From Melioribacter sp051488665 (GTDB taxonomy: Bacteria > Bacteroidota > Ignavibacteria > Ignavibacteriales > Melioribacteraceae), in contig NZ_JBPSEG010000001.1 of NCBI RefSeq assembly GCF_051488665.1, positions 186,001 to 250,000 of the forward strand: a DNA stretch of 64,000 nucleotides, written 5' to 3'. The notes beneath the pieces were generated by a model that saw only the letters and a program-made list of their open reading frames with translations, was not told the origin of the DNA and did no database searches. The translations under genes were made by a program, and so were the position numbers. Every line of letters starts with the position of its first letter. The stretch's first letter is position 1. Of this stretch, positions 9,203 to 17,957 are shown one piece after another.

Positions 9203-10501
9203 CTATTCTTTCGTCTCAATTACAACGATCGTATCCAAAAGGTTGTAATCATCTTTATCTATTTTTATTAATAAACCCAAATCATTACGGATGTAATCTA
9301 GCGGGCGGTACGACTCGAATAATTTTATATTCCTGACATCTCCGGTATAAGGCACGTAGAGAACATCATCTTCCGGAGCGAGAATATGGAGATAAATCTT
9401 GTTACCTTTTTGCGTGCTTACGCCCCAGGAATGAGGTTCAACAGGACCTTTTCTAGTGCCGTATATTGTTTCTCCGTATTTTCGGAGCCATTTTCCAACG
9501 CTTCGCAATGTGTCTGCAAATTCATTTTGTATTTTGCCGTTCGGCATGGGACCCACATTTAAAAGAAAATTAGCGTCGTTGCCCGCGGCTTTCACTAAAT
9601 AATCAATAATTGTCTTAACAGATTTATAATTTTTGTCGCGTAGATTGAATCCCCAGGAGTTGTTAATCGTCTCGCATGTTTCAAGCGGAAGCTTGCTTAC
9701 CTCGACGTCTTTACTGAACCCGGATTTATTTTGTCCGGGCAAATCTTTTTCGAACATTTGAAAATCTTCGCCTTCTATCGGAGCATGATGATGATTATTG
9801 CCTATCAGGCACTGCGGTTGAAGCTTGTGAATCAATTCATAGATTTCGTTGATTTTCCAGTCGGCGTCTTTTTTATCCCACAGCCCGTCGAACCAGATGC
9901 CTGCAATTTCGCCGTAATTGGTTAATAATTCCGTCAGCTGCGCTTTCATAAATTCGATATATTTATTCCAGTCGCCGTTATTGCTTCTGCCGCTGTAATG
10001 TCCGGTTGCTCCTCTCGGATAATAATCTTCATGATACCAATCGACAAGCGAATAATAGAAGAATATTTTTATTCCTTCTTTATGGCATTCATCTGCAATC
10101 ATTTTAATAATATCTTTTTTGTAAGGAGTTTTATCTACTATATTCCAATCGCTCTGATTAGTATGGAACATCGAGAATCCGTCGTGATGACGCGTTGTAA
10201 TTGTAATATATTTCATGCCGGCGTCTTTAATCAGCTTTACCCATTCTTTCGGATCGAACTCAATAGGATTAAAAAACGACGCTACTTTTTCGTAAGTCCG
10301 CTTATCGATTCTTTGTTGTTCCATAACCCATTCGCCGTCCCCGAGCGCGCTGTAAATTCCCCAATGCACAAACAATCCGTACTTAGCGTTTCTGAACCAC
10401 TCGCGGTTTTCTAGATTTTCCTTCGATGGTTTGTAATCGCTCTGTCCTTTTACGTTAATCGAAACCAGAATCAACAAAACAACTATTATACCCTTTTTCA
10501 T
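9203..10501 (-). CDS. GH29 alpha-L-fucosidase, exported
   Basis: A 432-residue family 29 glycoside hydrolase that releases L-fucose with retention of configuration. After a signal peptide ending in VKGQ come the family blocks KYGLFVHWG, TTRHHDGFSMFHT and AGIWFDGLW; D205 in the last is the catalytic nucleophile. NNSWGFN and LLNVGPMPNG follow. There is no T9SS tail, so the enzyme is expected in the periplasm. A GGAGGG ribosome site precedes the ATG. It is transcribed divergently from the GPH/GH94/GH130 operon across a 158-bp spacer. In this setting it may remove fucose from xyloglucan or from N-glycan core fragments; the sequence does not decide. Confidence 0.94.
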   Translation of the reverse strand: MKKGIIVVLLILVSINVKGQSDYKPSKENLENREWFRNAKYGLFVHWGIYSALGDGEWVMEQQRIDKRTYEKVASFFNPIEFDPKEWVKLIKDAGMKYITITTRHHDGFSMFHTNQSDWNIVDKTPYKKDIIKMIADECHKEGIKIFFYYSLVDWYHEDYYPRGATGHYSGRSNNGDWNKYIEFMKAQLTELLTNYGEIAGIWFDGLWDKKDADWKINEIYELIHKLQPQCLIGNNHHHAPIEGEDFQMFEKDLPGQNKSGFSKDVEVSKLPLETCETINNSWGFNLRDKNYKSVKTIIDYLVKAAGNDANFLLNVGPMPNGKIQNEFADTLRSVGKWLRKYGETIYGTRKGPVEPHSWGVSTQKGNKIYLHILAPEDDVLYVPYTGDVRNIKLFESYRPLDYIRNDLGLLIKIDKDDYNLLDTIVVIETKE

Positions 10502-10659
10502 TTTTCCCTCCGTGAACTTGCCGGGTTTTATTAATATGATAAAACAATAAAATTCATATACAATATTAAAACTTCTTTATAAAAAAATCTTTTTTTATCT
10601 TGCCAATCAATTCGGGCGCGTATTTCAAATAATCAAACAGACTAATAAAAGGTAAAGCC
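10502..10659. promoter_or_regulatory. Divergent promoter region, fucosidase / phosphorylase operon
   Basis: A 158-bp AT-rich spacer between two genes that start away from each other, so it must hold both promoters. Ribosome sites are visible at each end: GGAGGG before the fucosidase, AAAGG before the transporter. I could not pick out a confident promoter box or operator. Confidence 0.5.
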
Positions 10660-12075
10660 ATGGGCAAAGTTGTGCAAAGACTCACCTTCTGGGAAAAAGC
10701 CGGATACGGATTCGGCGACCTTGCTTCCGTCTTATTCTGGCAAACAATAACAGCATACCTTCTCTATTTCTACACAGATGTATTCGGTATAACCGCAGCG
10801 GCTGCCGGAACAATGATACTCGTCTCGAGAATTTGGGACGGCATTAACGATCCTCTAATGGGAATTATTGCCGACAGAACAAATACCAGATGGGGAAAAT
10901 TTAGACCGTATTTGTTGTGGTGTTCCGTACCGCTGGCAATCATGGGCGTTTTAACCTTTACAACGCCGGATCTTAGTTATTCGGGTAAAATAATTTACGC
11001 ATACGTTACCTTTATTCTTTTTATGATGCTTTACACTGCGATTAACATCCCTTATTCCTCGTTGCTTGGAGTTATTACTCCCGACACAATAGAAAGAACC
11101 AGCGTTTCGTCATACAAATATGTATTCGCATATCTGAGCGGAACGATTGTTTCAATAACGGCTTTGCCTTTGACTCAATATTTGGGCGGAGGCAACGAAG
11201 CCGCCGGATGGCAAAAAACAATGATGGTTTACGGAGCCGCCGCGGTAATCTTTTTCTTCATTGCATTCGTATCCACAAAAGAAAGAGTGGCGCCGCCTCC
11301 CAGACAAAAGTCATCGGTTAAAGACGACTTGAAAGATTTGATAAACAACAAACCGTGGCTGATTTTATTGGCTGCTACTATCTTTATGGTTCTCTTCGTA
11401 GCCACCCGTATAAGCGTCATTCCACACTATTTCAAATACTACGTTGAAGAACAACAAATGAATTTATTCGGGACGGTTTATAACCTGGGCTTTGTAGAAT
11501 TAACTTCGGCGTTCAACGGTATCGGTCAGATTTCGGCAATTGTCGGCGTGCTTTGCACTAAATGGTTTGCAAGTTTATTCGGAAAGAAAAAAGCTTTTAT
11601 CGTTCTGTTCATTATATCTATAATTTCGAATGCCGCGTTTTATGTTCTGCAACCGACCGACGTTTATTGGATATTTATTTTGCAAATAATTTATTCGCTC
11701 ACAAGCGGTCCCCTTACTCCTCTGATTTGGGCAATGTACGCTGACTCCGCGGATTATTCGGAATGGAAGAATAAAAGAAGAGCCACGGGCTTGGTCTTTT
11801 CAGCCTCGACTATGTCGCAAAAATTCGGCTGGGCTTTCGGAACGGCTTTTGCCGGATGGCTCTTGACTTTAGTAGGCTACAAGGCAAATATCGCTCAGTC
11901 CGACGCCGTGAAAGAAGGACTAAGACTGCTGGTAAGTTTAATCCCTGCGTTTATCGGCATACTTTCATTGATCGTAATGTTGTTCTATAAACTCAACGAA
12001 GATACGATGAGTAATATTGCCTCCGAACTCGAAGAAAGGAGAAAGAACAGAAACGATGACCTTGCCGTCACTTAA
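10660..12075 (+). CDS. GPH-family (MelB-like) sugar:cation symporter
   Basis: A 471-residue, twelve-helix inner-membrane protein of the glycoside-pentoside-hexuronide:cation family. The N-terminal half carries the family signature DRTNTRWGKFRPYLLW after the first helices, with YTAINIPYSSL further on and DYSEWKNKRRATG in the second half. It imports glycosides with Na+ or H+. It begins an operon with a GH94 and a GH130 phosphorylase, so the likely cargo is a disaccharide or short oligosaccharide that is then split by phosphate in the cytoplasm. The stop codon is 21 bp before the GH94 start. The exact sugar is unknown. It is a paralogue of the transporter at 57772-59178. Confidence 0.93.
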   Translation: MGKVVQRLTFWEKAGYGFGDLASVLFWQTITAYLLYFYTDVFGITAAAAGTMILVSRIWDGINDPLMGIIADRTNTRWGKFRPYLLWCSVPLAIMGVLTFTTPDLSYSGKIIYAYVTFILFMMLYTAINIPYSSLLGVITPDTIERTSVSSYKYVFAYLSGTIVSITALPLTQYLGGGNEAAGWQKTMMVYGAAAVIFFFIAFVSTKERVAPPPRQKSSVKDDLKDLINNKPWLILLAATIFMVLFVATRISVIPHYFKYYVEEQQMNLFGTVYNLGFVELTSAFNGIGQISAIVGVLCTKWFASLFGKKKAFIVLFIISIISNAAFYVLQPTDVYWIFILQIIYSLTSGPLTPLIWAMYADSADYSEWKNKRRATGLVFSASTMSQKFGWAFGTAFAGWLLTLVGYKANIAQSDAVKEGLRLLVSLIPAFIGILSLIVMLFYKLNEDTMSNIASELEERRKNRNDDLAVT

Positions 12076-12096
12076 TTGAATCAACGGGACATAAAA

Positions 12097-14490
12097 ATGA
12101 AATACGGATATTTCGACGACCGGAAAAAGGAATATGTAATTACACGACCCGATACGCCGAAATCATGGAGCAATTATTTGGGTTCTACTGAATACGGAGC
12201 GATAATTACAAACAACGCCGGCGGATACAGCTTTTATAAATCCGCAGCTCAGGGCAGATTTACCCGCCTGCGCTTCAACTCTGTTCCAATGGATCAACCC
12301 GGCAGATACTTTTACATCTACGATATCGACAAAAAAGATTACTGGTCGGCCTCGTGGCAACCCGTTGGCAAACCTCTCGAGGAATTCAAATCAGAATGCA
12401 GACACGGCACAGGATATACTATTATCAATTCGGAATACGACGATATTTCTTCCGAGACGCTCTATTTCGTCCCGTTGAATAAAAATTATGAATACTGGCG
12501 GCTTAAACTTACAAACAAAGACGCAATAAAAAGAAACTTACGAATATTTACATATGTGGAATATGCCAACAACTGGAACATTCGGCAGGATATGAACAAT
12601 CTTCAGTATTCTCAATTTATTGTTAAAATGGACGTGGTTGATAATATAATAGATCACGGAACAAATGTTTTCATGCCTCCGAGACCGGATGATTTTCAAT
12701 ACAGCGATCAGGCTCGTCATACTTTCCTTGCTTTGAGCGGTTCGGAAATTTCCGGATACGATACCGACCGCGAAGCTTTTCTCGGCGCGTACGGAAATTA
12801 TTCCAAACCGCAAGCTCTGGAAAAAGGCTCCTGCTCGAATTCGATTGCCGTCGGGGATAACGCTTGCGGCGTATTGCAAACGGACATAGAACTTAATCCC
12901 GGAGAAACAAAAGAAATAACCGTTGTCATGGGGATTGGCAAAGCCGATGATGAAGGCAGAAAAGCTTTACGGGAATTATCTCGTCCCGATAAAGTAAATA
13001 CCGAATTCAAAAAATTAATTAATTACTGGCATTCCGGAATAAGCGGGTATACGGCTTTAACGCCCGATGAACTTTTCAACAGCATGTTCAATACCTGGAA
13101 TCCGTATAATTGCATGATTACATATTCCTGGTCCCGAGCCGCAAGTTTGGTCTACAGCGGAGAACGAGACGGACTCGGATACCGGGATACCGTTCAGGAT
13201 ATGCTTGGAGTTTTGCATTTGATACCCGGCGAAGCCCGCGAACGACTCGAATTGATGATCACCGGGCAGGCGTCGACGGGCGGCGCTATGCCCGTTGTAA
13301 AGCCGTTTGCGCATAAACCCGGCAGCGAATCTCCTCCCGAAGAAAGAGAATACCGCTCCGACGATTGTTTGTGGCTTTTTAATACTGTTCCCGCTTACGT
13401 TAAAGAAACCGGCGATATAGATTTTTATAATAAAATTCTCCCCTACTCCGATAAAGGCGAGGATACGGTTTTTATGCATCTCAAACGGGCAATCGAATTT
13501 AATCTGAAGCGGAGCGGAAAACACGGCTTGCCGTGCGGACTGGCAGCCGACTGGAATGATTGTCTTCAGCTTGGTCACGACGGAGAATCCGTATTCGTAG
13601 CTTTTCAACTTCGATACGCACTTCATACTTTTACTGAGATATCCGGACTGTTGGGCAAAGAAAAAGATAAACAATGGGCGCAATCACATCTGAAGAATCT
13701 GGATGAAAACCTGAAGAACTTCGGTTGGGACGGTCAATGGTTCATACTAGCTTACCGAGCCGACGGACTAAAATTCGGCTCGAAAGAAAATGACGAAGCT
13801 TCGATTTTCCTGAATCCTCAATCCTGGTCGATTATAAGCCGTCACGTAAGTAAAGAAGAAGGATTACGAATAATGGATACGGTAAAGAATCGTCTTTTAA
13901 CAGACTACGGATTGTTAATTTGCGACCCTCCCGTCGAGAAGACAGATCCGGAGGTCAATAAGTCGAGAGTTTTTAATAAAGGTATGAAAGAAAATGCCTC
14001 CATTTTCAATCATACACAGGGATGGGCGGTAATTGCGGAAGTAATCTTGGGCAGAGGGAATACTGCTTACGATTATTATAAAAGATTTATGCCCGCGCGT
14101 TATAACGATATGGCGGAAATACGAGAGATTGAGCCGTATGTCTATTCCCAGTTTACGCACAGCAAGTACAGTCCGCATTACGGAGCTTCCAGACTGCCGT
14201 GGTTAACTGGAACAGCCTCGTGGGCATATTTTGCGGCTTCGCAATATATCCTCGGTTTACAGCCGGATTATCACGGCATTAAGATTTCGCCCTGCATTCC
14301 GTCGTATTGGAATAAGATTACCATAAAACGAATCTTCAGAAAAAAATTACTCGACATTACAATTCATAACGATAACAAAAAGGAATGCGGAGTAAAGAAG
14401 ATAATTTTGAACGGCGAAAAGATAGAATCGGATTTCATACCGATTACCAAACTTAAAGAAACGAATCAAATTACAGTTTATATAGAATAA
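12097..14490 (+). CDS. GH94 disaccharide phosphorylase (cellobiose/chitobiose phosphorylase-like)
   Basis: A cytoplasmic inverting phosphorylase that splits a beta-linked disaccharide into a sugar 1-phosphate and a free sugar, saving ATP. I start it at the ATG of MKYGYFDD, the usual family N-terminus, giving 797 residues; the frame is open 21 bp further to a TTG abutting the previous stop, but the GGGAC ribosome site favours the ATG. The catalytic acid is D485 in GLAADWNDC. Other blocks are NNAGGYSFY, GLGYRDTVQD, KENASIFNHTQGW and WLTGTASWAYFA. SWSR and GLGYRD resemble chitobiose phosphorylase, while PYNCM and GQWFILAY recall cellobiose phosphorylase, so the sugar remains open. The partner GH130 gene follows after 13 bp. 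Confidence 0.9.
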   Translation: MKYGYFDDRKKEYVITRPDTPKSWSNYLGSTEYGAIITNNAGGYSFYKSAAQGRFTRLRFNSVPMDQPGRYFYIYDIDKKDYWSASWQPVGKPLEEFKSECRHGTGYTIINSEYDDISSETLYFVPLNKNYEYWRLKLTNKDAIKRNLRIFTYVEYANNWNIRQDMNNLQYSQFIVKMDVVDNIIDHGTNVFMPPRPDDFQYSDQARHTFLALSGSEISGYDTDREAFLGAYGNYSKPQALEKGSCSNSIAVGDNACGVLQTDIELNPGETKEITVVMGIGKADDEGRKALRELSRPDKVNTEFKKLINYWHSGISGYTALTPDELFNSMFNTWNPYNCMITYSWSRAASLVYSGERDGLGYRDTVQDMLGVLHLIPGEARERLELMITGQASTGGAMPVVKPFAHKPGSESPPEEREYRSDDCLWLFNTVPAYVKETGDIDFYNKILPYSDKGEDTVFMHLKRAIEFNLKRSGKHGLPCGLAADWNDCLQLGHDGESVFVAFQLRYALHTFTEISGLLGKEKDKQWAQSHLKNLDENLKNFGWDGQWFILAYRADGLKFGSKENDEASIFLNPQSWSIISRHVSKEEGLRIMDTVKNRLLTDYGLLICDPPVEKTDPEVNKSRVFNKGMKENASIFNHTQGWAVIAEVILGRGNTAYDYYKRFMPARYNDMAEIREIEPYVYSQFTHSKYSPHYGASRLPWLTGTASWAYFAASQYILGLQPDYHGIKISPCIPSYWNKITIKRIFRKKLLDITIHNDNKKECGVKKIILNGEKIESDFIPITKLKETNQITVYIE

Positions 14491-14503
14491 AATGAGGTGA
14501 CAT

Positions 14504-15493
14504 ATGAGCGACACAATTATAGGAGGAGCGCTGCCTGCTATTCCTTGGGAAGAAAAGAAAAACAAAGACGACATTATCTGGAGATTCAGCGGCAATCCGA
14601 TACTCGGATGGAATCCGATACCCAAAGCCGCGCGGATATTTAACAGCGCAGTCGTTCCGTTTGAGGACGGTTTTGCGGGCGTTTTCAGAGCGGACCAAAA
14701 AAACGGCAGAGCGACCCTTTTCGCCGGATTAAGTAAAGACGCTATCCATTGGGATATTTTCCCGGATCCGATCGATTGGGTTGATATAAACGGAAATCCC
14801 AATCCAACAAGTTACGCTTACGACCCGCGCGTTGTAAAAATCGAAGACACCTATTACATTGTATGGTGCGACGACATGCGCGGCGCGTCTATCGGTTTGG
14901 GCAGAACAAAAGATTTCAAAACATTTATCAGAATGCCGAATCCGTTTATGCCGTACAATCGAAACGGGGTTCTCTTTCCCCGCAAGATAAACGGGAAATA
15001 TATGATACTGAGCCGTCCAAGCGACAGCGGTCATACCCCGTTCGGAAATATTTATCTGAGCGAAAGTCCGGATTTAATCCACTGGGGCAATCACCGGTTT
15101 GTAATGGGAAGCGGAGGAAACGGATGGTGGCAAAGCACTAAAATCGGAGCCGGTCCCGTTCCGATCGAAACAAAAGAAGGCTGGCTTTTATTCTATCATG
15201 GAGTGACTACAACCTGCAACGGTTTTGTATACAGTTTTGGCGCCGCTTTATTGGACCTCGACGACCCCGCAAAAGTTCTTTATCGCACAAGGGATTATTT
15301 ATTGACGCCCGAAAAAGACTACGAAACCGTGGGTTTTGTACCCAACGTTGTTTTCCCATGCGCCGCTCTTTTCGACGCTCCCACCGGAAGGATTGCAATT
15401 TACTACGGAGCCGCAGATACATATACGGCTGTCGCTTTTACGCAGGTTGACGAGTTAATCGATTACATAAAAAACAATTCGGAAGTATTTTAA
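14504..15493 (+). CDS. GH130 subfamily 2-like beta-1,4-mannoside phosphorylase
   Basis: A 329-residue five-bladed propeller enzyme, the length of GH130 subfamily 2 (subfamily 1 proteins are near 390). It uses phosphate to cut beta-1,4-mannosides to mannose 1-phosphate. The catalytic aspartate is D107 in YAYDPRV; phosphate-binding family blocks GVLFPRKI, LSRPSDSGHTPFG, TKIGAGP and LLFYHGV follow. By memory these resemble the enzymes acting on Man-GlcNAc from N-glycans or on mannooligosaccharides. GAGGTG lies just ahead of the ATG. No signal peptide, so cytoplasmic. Its operon partner GH94 would handle a second beta-linked disaccharide, consistent with glucomannan or N-glycan core breakdown. 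A strong terminator overlaps its stop codon. Confidence 0.92.
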   Translation: MSDTIIGGALPAIPWEEKKNKDDIIWRFSGNPILGWNPIPKAARIFNSAVVPFEDGFAGVFRADQKNGRATLFAGLSKDAIHWDIFPDPIDWVDINGNPNPTSYAYDPRVVKIEDTYYIVWCDDMRGASIGLGRTKDFKTFIRMPNPFMPYNRNGVLFPRKINGKYMILSRPSDSGHTPFGNIYLSESPDLIHWGNHRFVMGSGGNGWWQSTKIGAGPVPIETKEGWLLFYHGVTTTCNGFVYSFGAALLDLDDPAKVLYRTRDYLLTPEKDYETVGFVPNVVFPCAALFDAPTGRIAIYYGAADTYTAVAFTQVDELIDYIKNNSEVF

Positions 15494-15522
15494 TAGCGGA
15501 GCTTATAGCTCCGCTATTTTTT
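15492..15522 (+). terminator. Strong terminator closing the GPH-GH94-GH130 operon
   Basis: An 11-bp perfect stem, AATAGCGGAGC (15492-15502) with GCTCCGCTATT (15508-15518), loop TTATA, followed by Ts to 15522. It serves the plus strand; on the minus strand the hairpin is not followed by a T-run, so it is a poorer stop for the UroD gene ending at 15522. Confidence 0.92.
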
Positions 15523-16541
15523 CAAGGCAATTTATATTTCCTGCCCGCATCCATAAAAGCCCTGATATTTTCGGGCGGAACAGCCTGCGGTAAATCGCAG
15601 CCAGTGCTCAGTATGAAGTTCGGAAATTCCTCCGTTTCTTTTAAAAGAGCTTCCGTTTCATTAAGCACTTCGTCATAGGTTCCATGCAATATTTTCCCTG
15701 CCGGATTTATGTTTCCGATAATTATTATATTATCTCCCGCCATTTTACATGCTTTTTTGATGTCCATACCCGTTTCGGGAGAATCGAGGCTCAATGCGTT
15801 AACGCCCGCATTGCACATTGCTTCGATAAGATGCATCGAATTTCCGCAAATATGATATATAATTGCAATGTCCGTTTCTTCATAAATCCCGGTTAATTTT
15901 CTTACATATTCGGCGGAAAATTTAATAAACTGTTCAGGACCCAGCATAACTGCGCTTGGCTCCAGGATACATACGGCTTTTGCCCCGGATGCGGTTAACA
16001 TTCCAGCATAAACTTTAATTTTTTCGAAAGCCATTTTGCAGACATCTTCCAGAAGCGCCGGATTGGTCAATGTCATTTCTGCCGCTCTGTTAGCTCCCAA
16101 TATCAAACCTGCAAGAGTATAAGGACCGGTCACATAAGCGCATGTCATTGAATCCTTAAAAGTTTCCGACATTTTTTTTACCGTATTACAGTAACTCAGC
16201 GCTCTCGAATCCCCTTCTATCTCTATTTTGCTCATAAAGTCCAACACGTTTTCGTCGAACTCCGATTGCAAGACAGTTGCGGATTCTTCTTGAGGGAAAA
16301 GCGTATAGCAGCCCAAAGCATTTGCTTCGACCGACAAGTCCATCAATGGAAACATTGCGTCGGGATGAAATTCGTTATATAAAGCATTCAATACTTTAAA
16401 GTGCTCAATATAATTTTGCTGAGCTACTTTTACATTAGACTTTGTCAAATTAATACCGGGAAATCCGAGCAAAGGAACAACGAGGCGTCTGTGTTCCGAA
16501 TACGCCAGCTCGACGGCTTTCAACAATAACTTCCGGGACAT
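15522..16541 (-). CDS. UroD-family corrinoid methyltransferase (HxC type)
   Basis: A 339-residue member of the uroporphyrinogen-decarboxylase superfamily of the MtaA/MtbA/CmuA kind, which move methyl groups between a substrate or thiol and a corrinoid protein. The zinc-binding pattern is complete: H230 and C232 in YHICGN and C315 in STGCDLP. GPYTLAG and NINPAGKILHG are other family blocks. It is very unlikely to be a heme-pathway decarboxylase, since it sits at the end of a minus-strand cluster with a B12 carrier, homocysteine methyltransferase and an activation protein. GGAG lies 6 nt before the ATG. The methyl donor is unknown. The neighbouring glucuronoxylan genes suggest 4-O-methylglucuronate as one candidate, an inference only. 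Confidence 0.85.
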   Translation of the reverse strand: MSRKLLLKAVELAYSEHRRLVVPLLGFPGINLTKSNVKVAQQNYIEHFKVLNALYNEFHPDAMFPLMDLSVEANALGCYTLFPQEESATVLQSEFDENVLDFMSKIEIEGDSRALSYCNTVKKMSETFKDSMTCAYVTGPYTLAGLILGANRAAEMTLTNPALLEDVCKMAFEKIKVYAGMLTASGAKAVCILEPSAVMLGPEQFIKFSAEYVRKLTGIYEETDIAIIYHICGNSMHLIEAMCNAGVNALSLDSPETGMDIKKACKMAGDNIIIIGNINPAGKILHGTYDEVLNETEALLKETEEFPNFILSTGCDLPQAVPPENIRAFMDAGRKYKLP

Positions 16542-16567
16542 TTCATCTCCGAATTTATTGTCAGGAT

Positions 16568-17875
16568 TTATTTTAACAACGACATCTTGTTTACTCCGAT
16601 TCTGCCTCTGCTTGTATCTAATGCGTAAAAGTAAACGCCGCCGCTTAATTTATCCGCTGAGTAAATCATTAAATGTTCCCCGGCGGCAGAATAGACTTTC
16701 GAAACAGTATCTACCTTTCTGCCAAGGACATCGTAAATCGTGAGTTTAACAATACCGGGCTCGTCCAATGAAAATGTAATGTTGGTAGAAAGATTGAACG
16801 GATTAGGATAATTATTCAATCTGCCGGATTTTAATTTGCCGCTTTGAAATTCGTCTTTAATTTCCGTGGTTTTATTTTTAATGAAAAAGATCTCAGCGCT
16901 GTCAGGAACTACATTAAAGACAATATAATCGTGTTCGTTATCATGAATTAAATCAAATGCAATTTCATTATTTTTTTGTATCAGAACAAATGACTGCCAC
17001 CCGGCTGGAATTTTACTGCGAATAGTTACGGGAAAATCGTAAACATCGTCATCCAGTGTGTCGTTGACGGTAAAGATTATTGTGTCGCTGCTCCGATAAG
17101 TTTCATTTATCGTAAGACTGTTTCGTTCTTCGATGTATTTAACCACGTTAATAAAATTATCGACCCAGAATCTGTCCTCATTCTCTTTCAGATAGTCGAG
17201 GCTTTTACGTAAAGTATCCGACGGCAAAGGAGAATATCCGCCGTCGTCGTCGATGCCGTGTAAAAGATAAACGCACCAACCGCCGCTTCTTGCGGCTTCT
17301 TCCGCTCTGGCATTAAAATCTTTTACGGTTTTAACGGGACCCTCCGAGCCGCAAATTATAGAACTAATATTAAATAAATCCGACGGCGTCTTTTTTTCGA
17401 TATAACCCTGGCAGCCTCTTGCCGCTATATAATATTTTTTTACAAAAGATAATTTTCCCGGACGGCAATAAGGATATGCAATGGTTAACGGCGTTCCCGT
17501 TTTGATATTTGCATATATCGACTCAGCCGAATTCTTCAGTTCGTTTTCAAGTTCGTTTTCCGCTAACTGATCGAGGTAAGGGTGGCTTACAGTATGGCTG
17601 GCAATTTCGTGTCCGTTTTCCGCGGCTTCGCTGAGCCCCCTCCAATCGGGTCCCCAATTGGTTACCGTAAACAGAGTTAACATGTAATTGTAATCGTCAA
17701 ATATCGGAATAACTTTTTTCAGCTGATTGGCGCAATTGTCGTCGAAAGTATATGTAATTGCGGCTTTCTTAAATCCGAACCAGTCGGCAACTTGATAATT
17801 GTCCGTTCCCGATTGAGGAACAATCTCGCTTAGCGAGATAAAAAAACAAATGAATAAAAGCGCTTTATTGGTCAT
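16568..17875 (-). CDS. Secreted polysaccharide deacetylase (NodB domain) with T9SS tail
   Basis: A 435-residue protein with a signal peptide, a NodB-type deacetylase domain (about 30-260) and a T9SS sorting domain (about 355-435, YPNPFNLST, then YDVLGRKV and SLLK end). Metal-site residues visible are D45/D46 in YTFDDN and H94/H98 in SHTVSH, the D-H-H arrangement of carbohydrate esterase family 4. It would remove acetyl or N-acetyl groups from a glycan at the cell surface; acetylxylan is plausible given the locus. Oddly, it is inserted between two UroD-type methyltransferase genes, 82 bp after one and 26 bp before the other, so an extracellular enzyme sits inside a cytoplasmic methyl-transfer cluster. 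Confidence 0.88.
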   Translation of the reverse strand: MTNKALLFICFFISLSEIVPQSGTDNYQVADWFGFKKAAITYTFDDNCANQLKKVIPIFDDYNYMLTLFTVTNWGPDWRGLSEAAENGHEIASHTVSHPYLDQLAENELENELKNSAESIYANIKTGTPLTIAYPYCRPGKLSFVKKYYIAARGCQGYIEKKTPSDLFNISSIICGSEGPVKTVKDFNARAEEAARSGGWCVYLLHGIDDDGGYSPLPSDTLRKSLDYLKENEDRFWVDNFINVVKYIEERNSLTINETYRSSDTIIFTVNDTLDDDVYDFPVTIRSKIPAGWQSFVLIQKNNEIAFDLIHDNEHDYIVFNVVPDSAEIFFIKNKTTEIKDEFQSGKLKSGRLNNYPNPFNLSTNITFSLDEPGIVKLTIYDVLGRKVDTVSKVYSAAGEHLMIYSADKLSGGVYFYALDTSRGRIGVNKMSLLK

Positions 17876-17957
17876 AGCTGTAATTCCGAAATAATAAATA
17901 ACAGAAAATTAATTAGTTATTTCCCGCGTAAACTCGCTTAACGGAAGTTTATTTTTT

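Noticed and set aside
12076..12096. TTG start for the GH94 gene giving seven extra residues
   Set aside because: The family begins at M-K/R-Y-G and the ATG at 12097 has a suitable upstream GGGAC.
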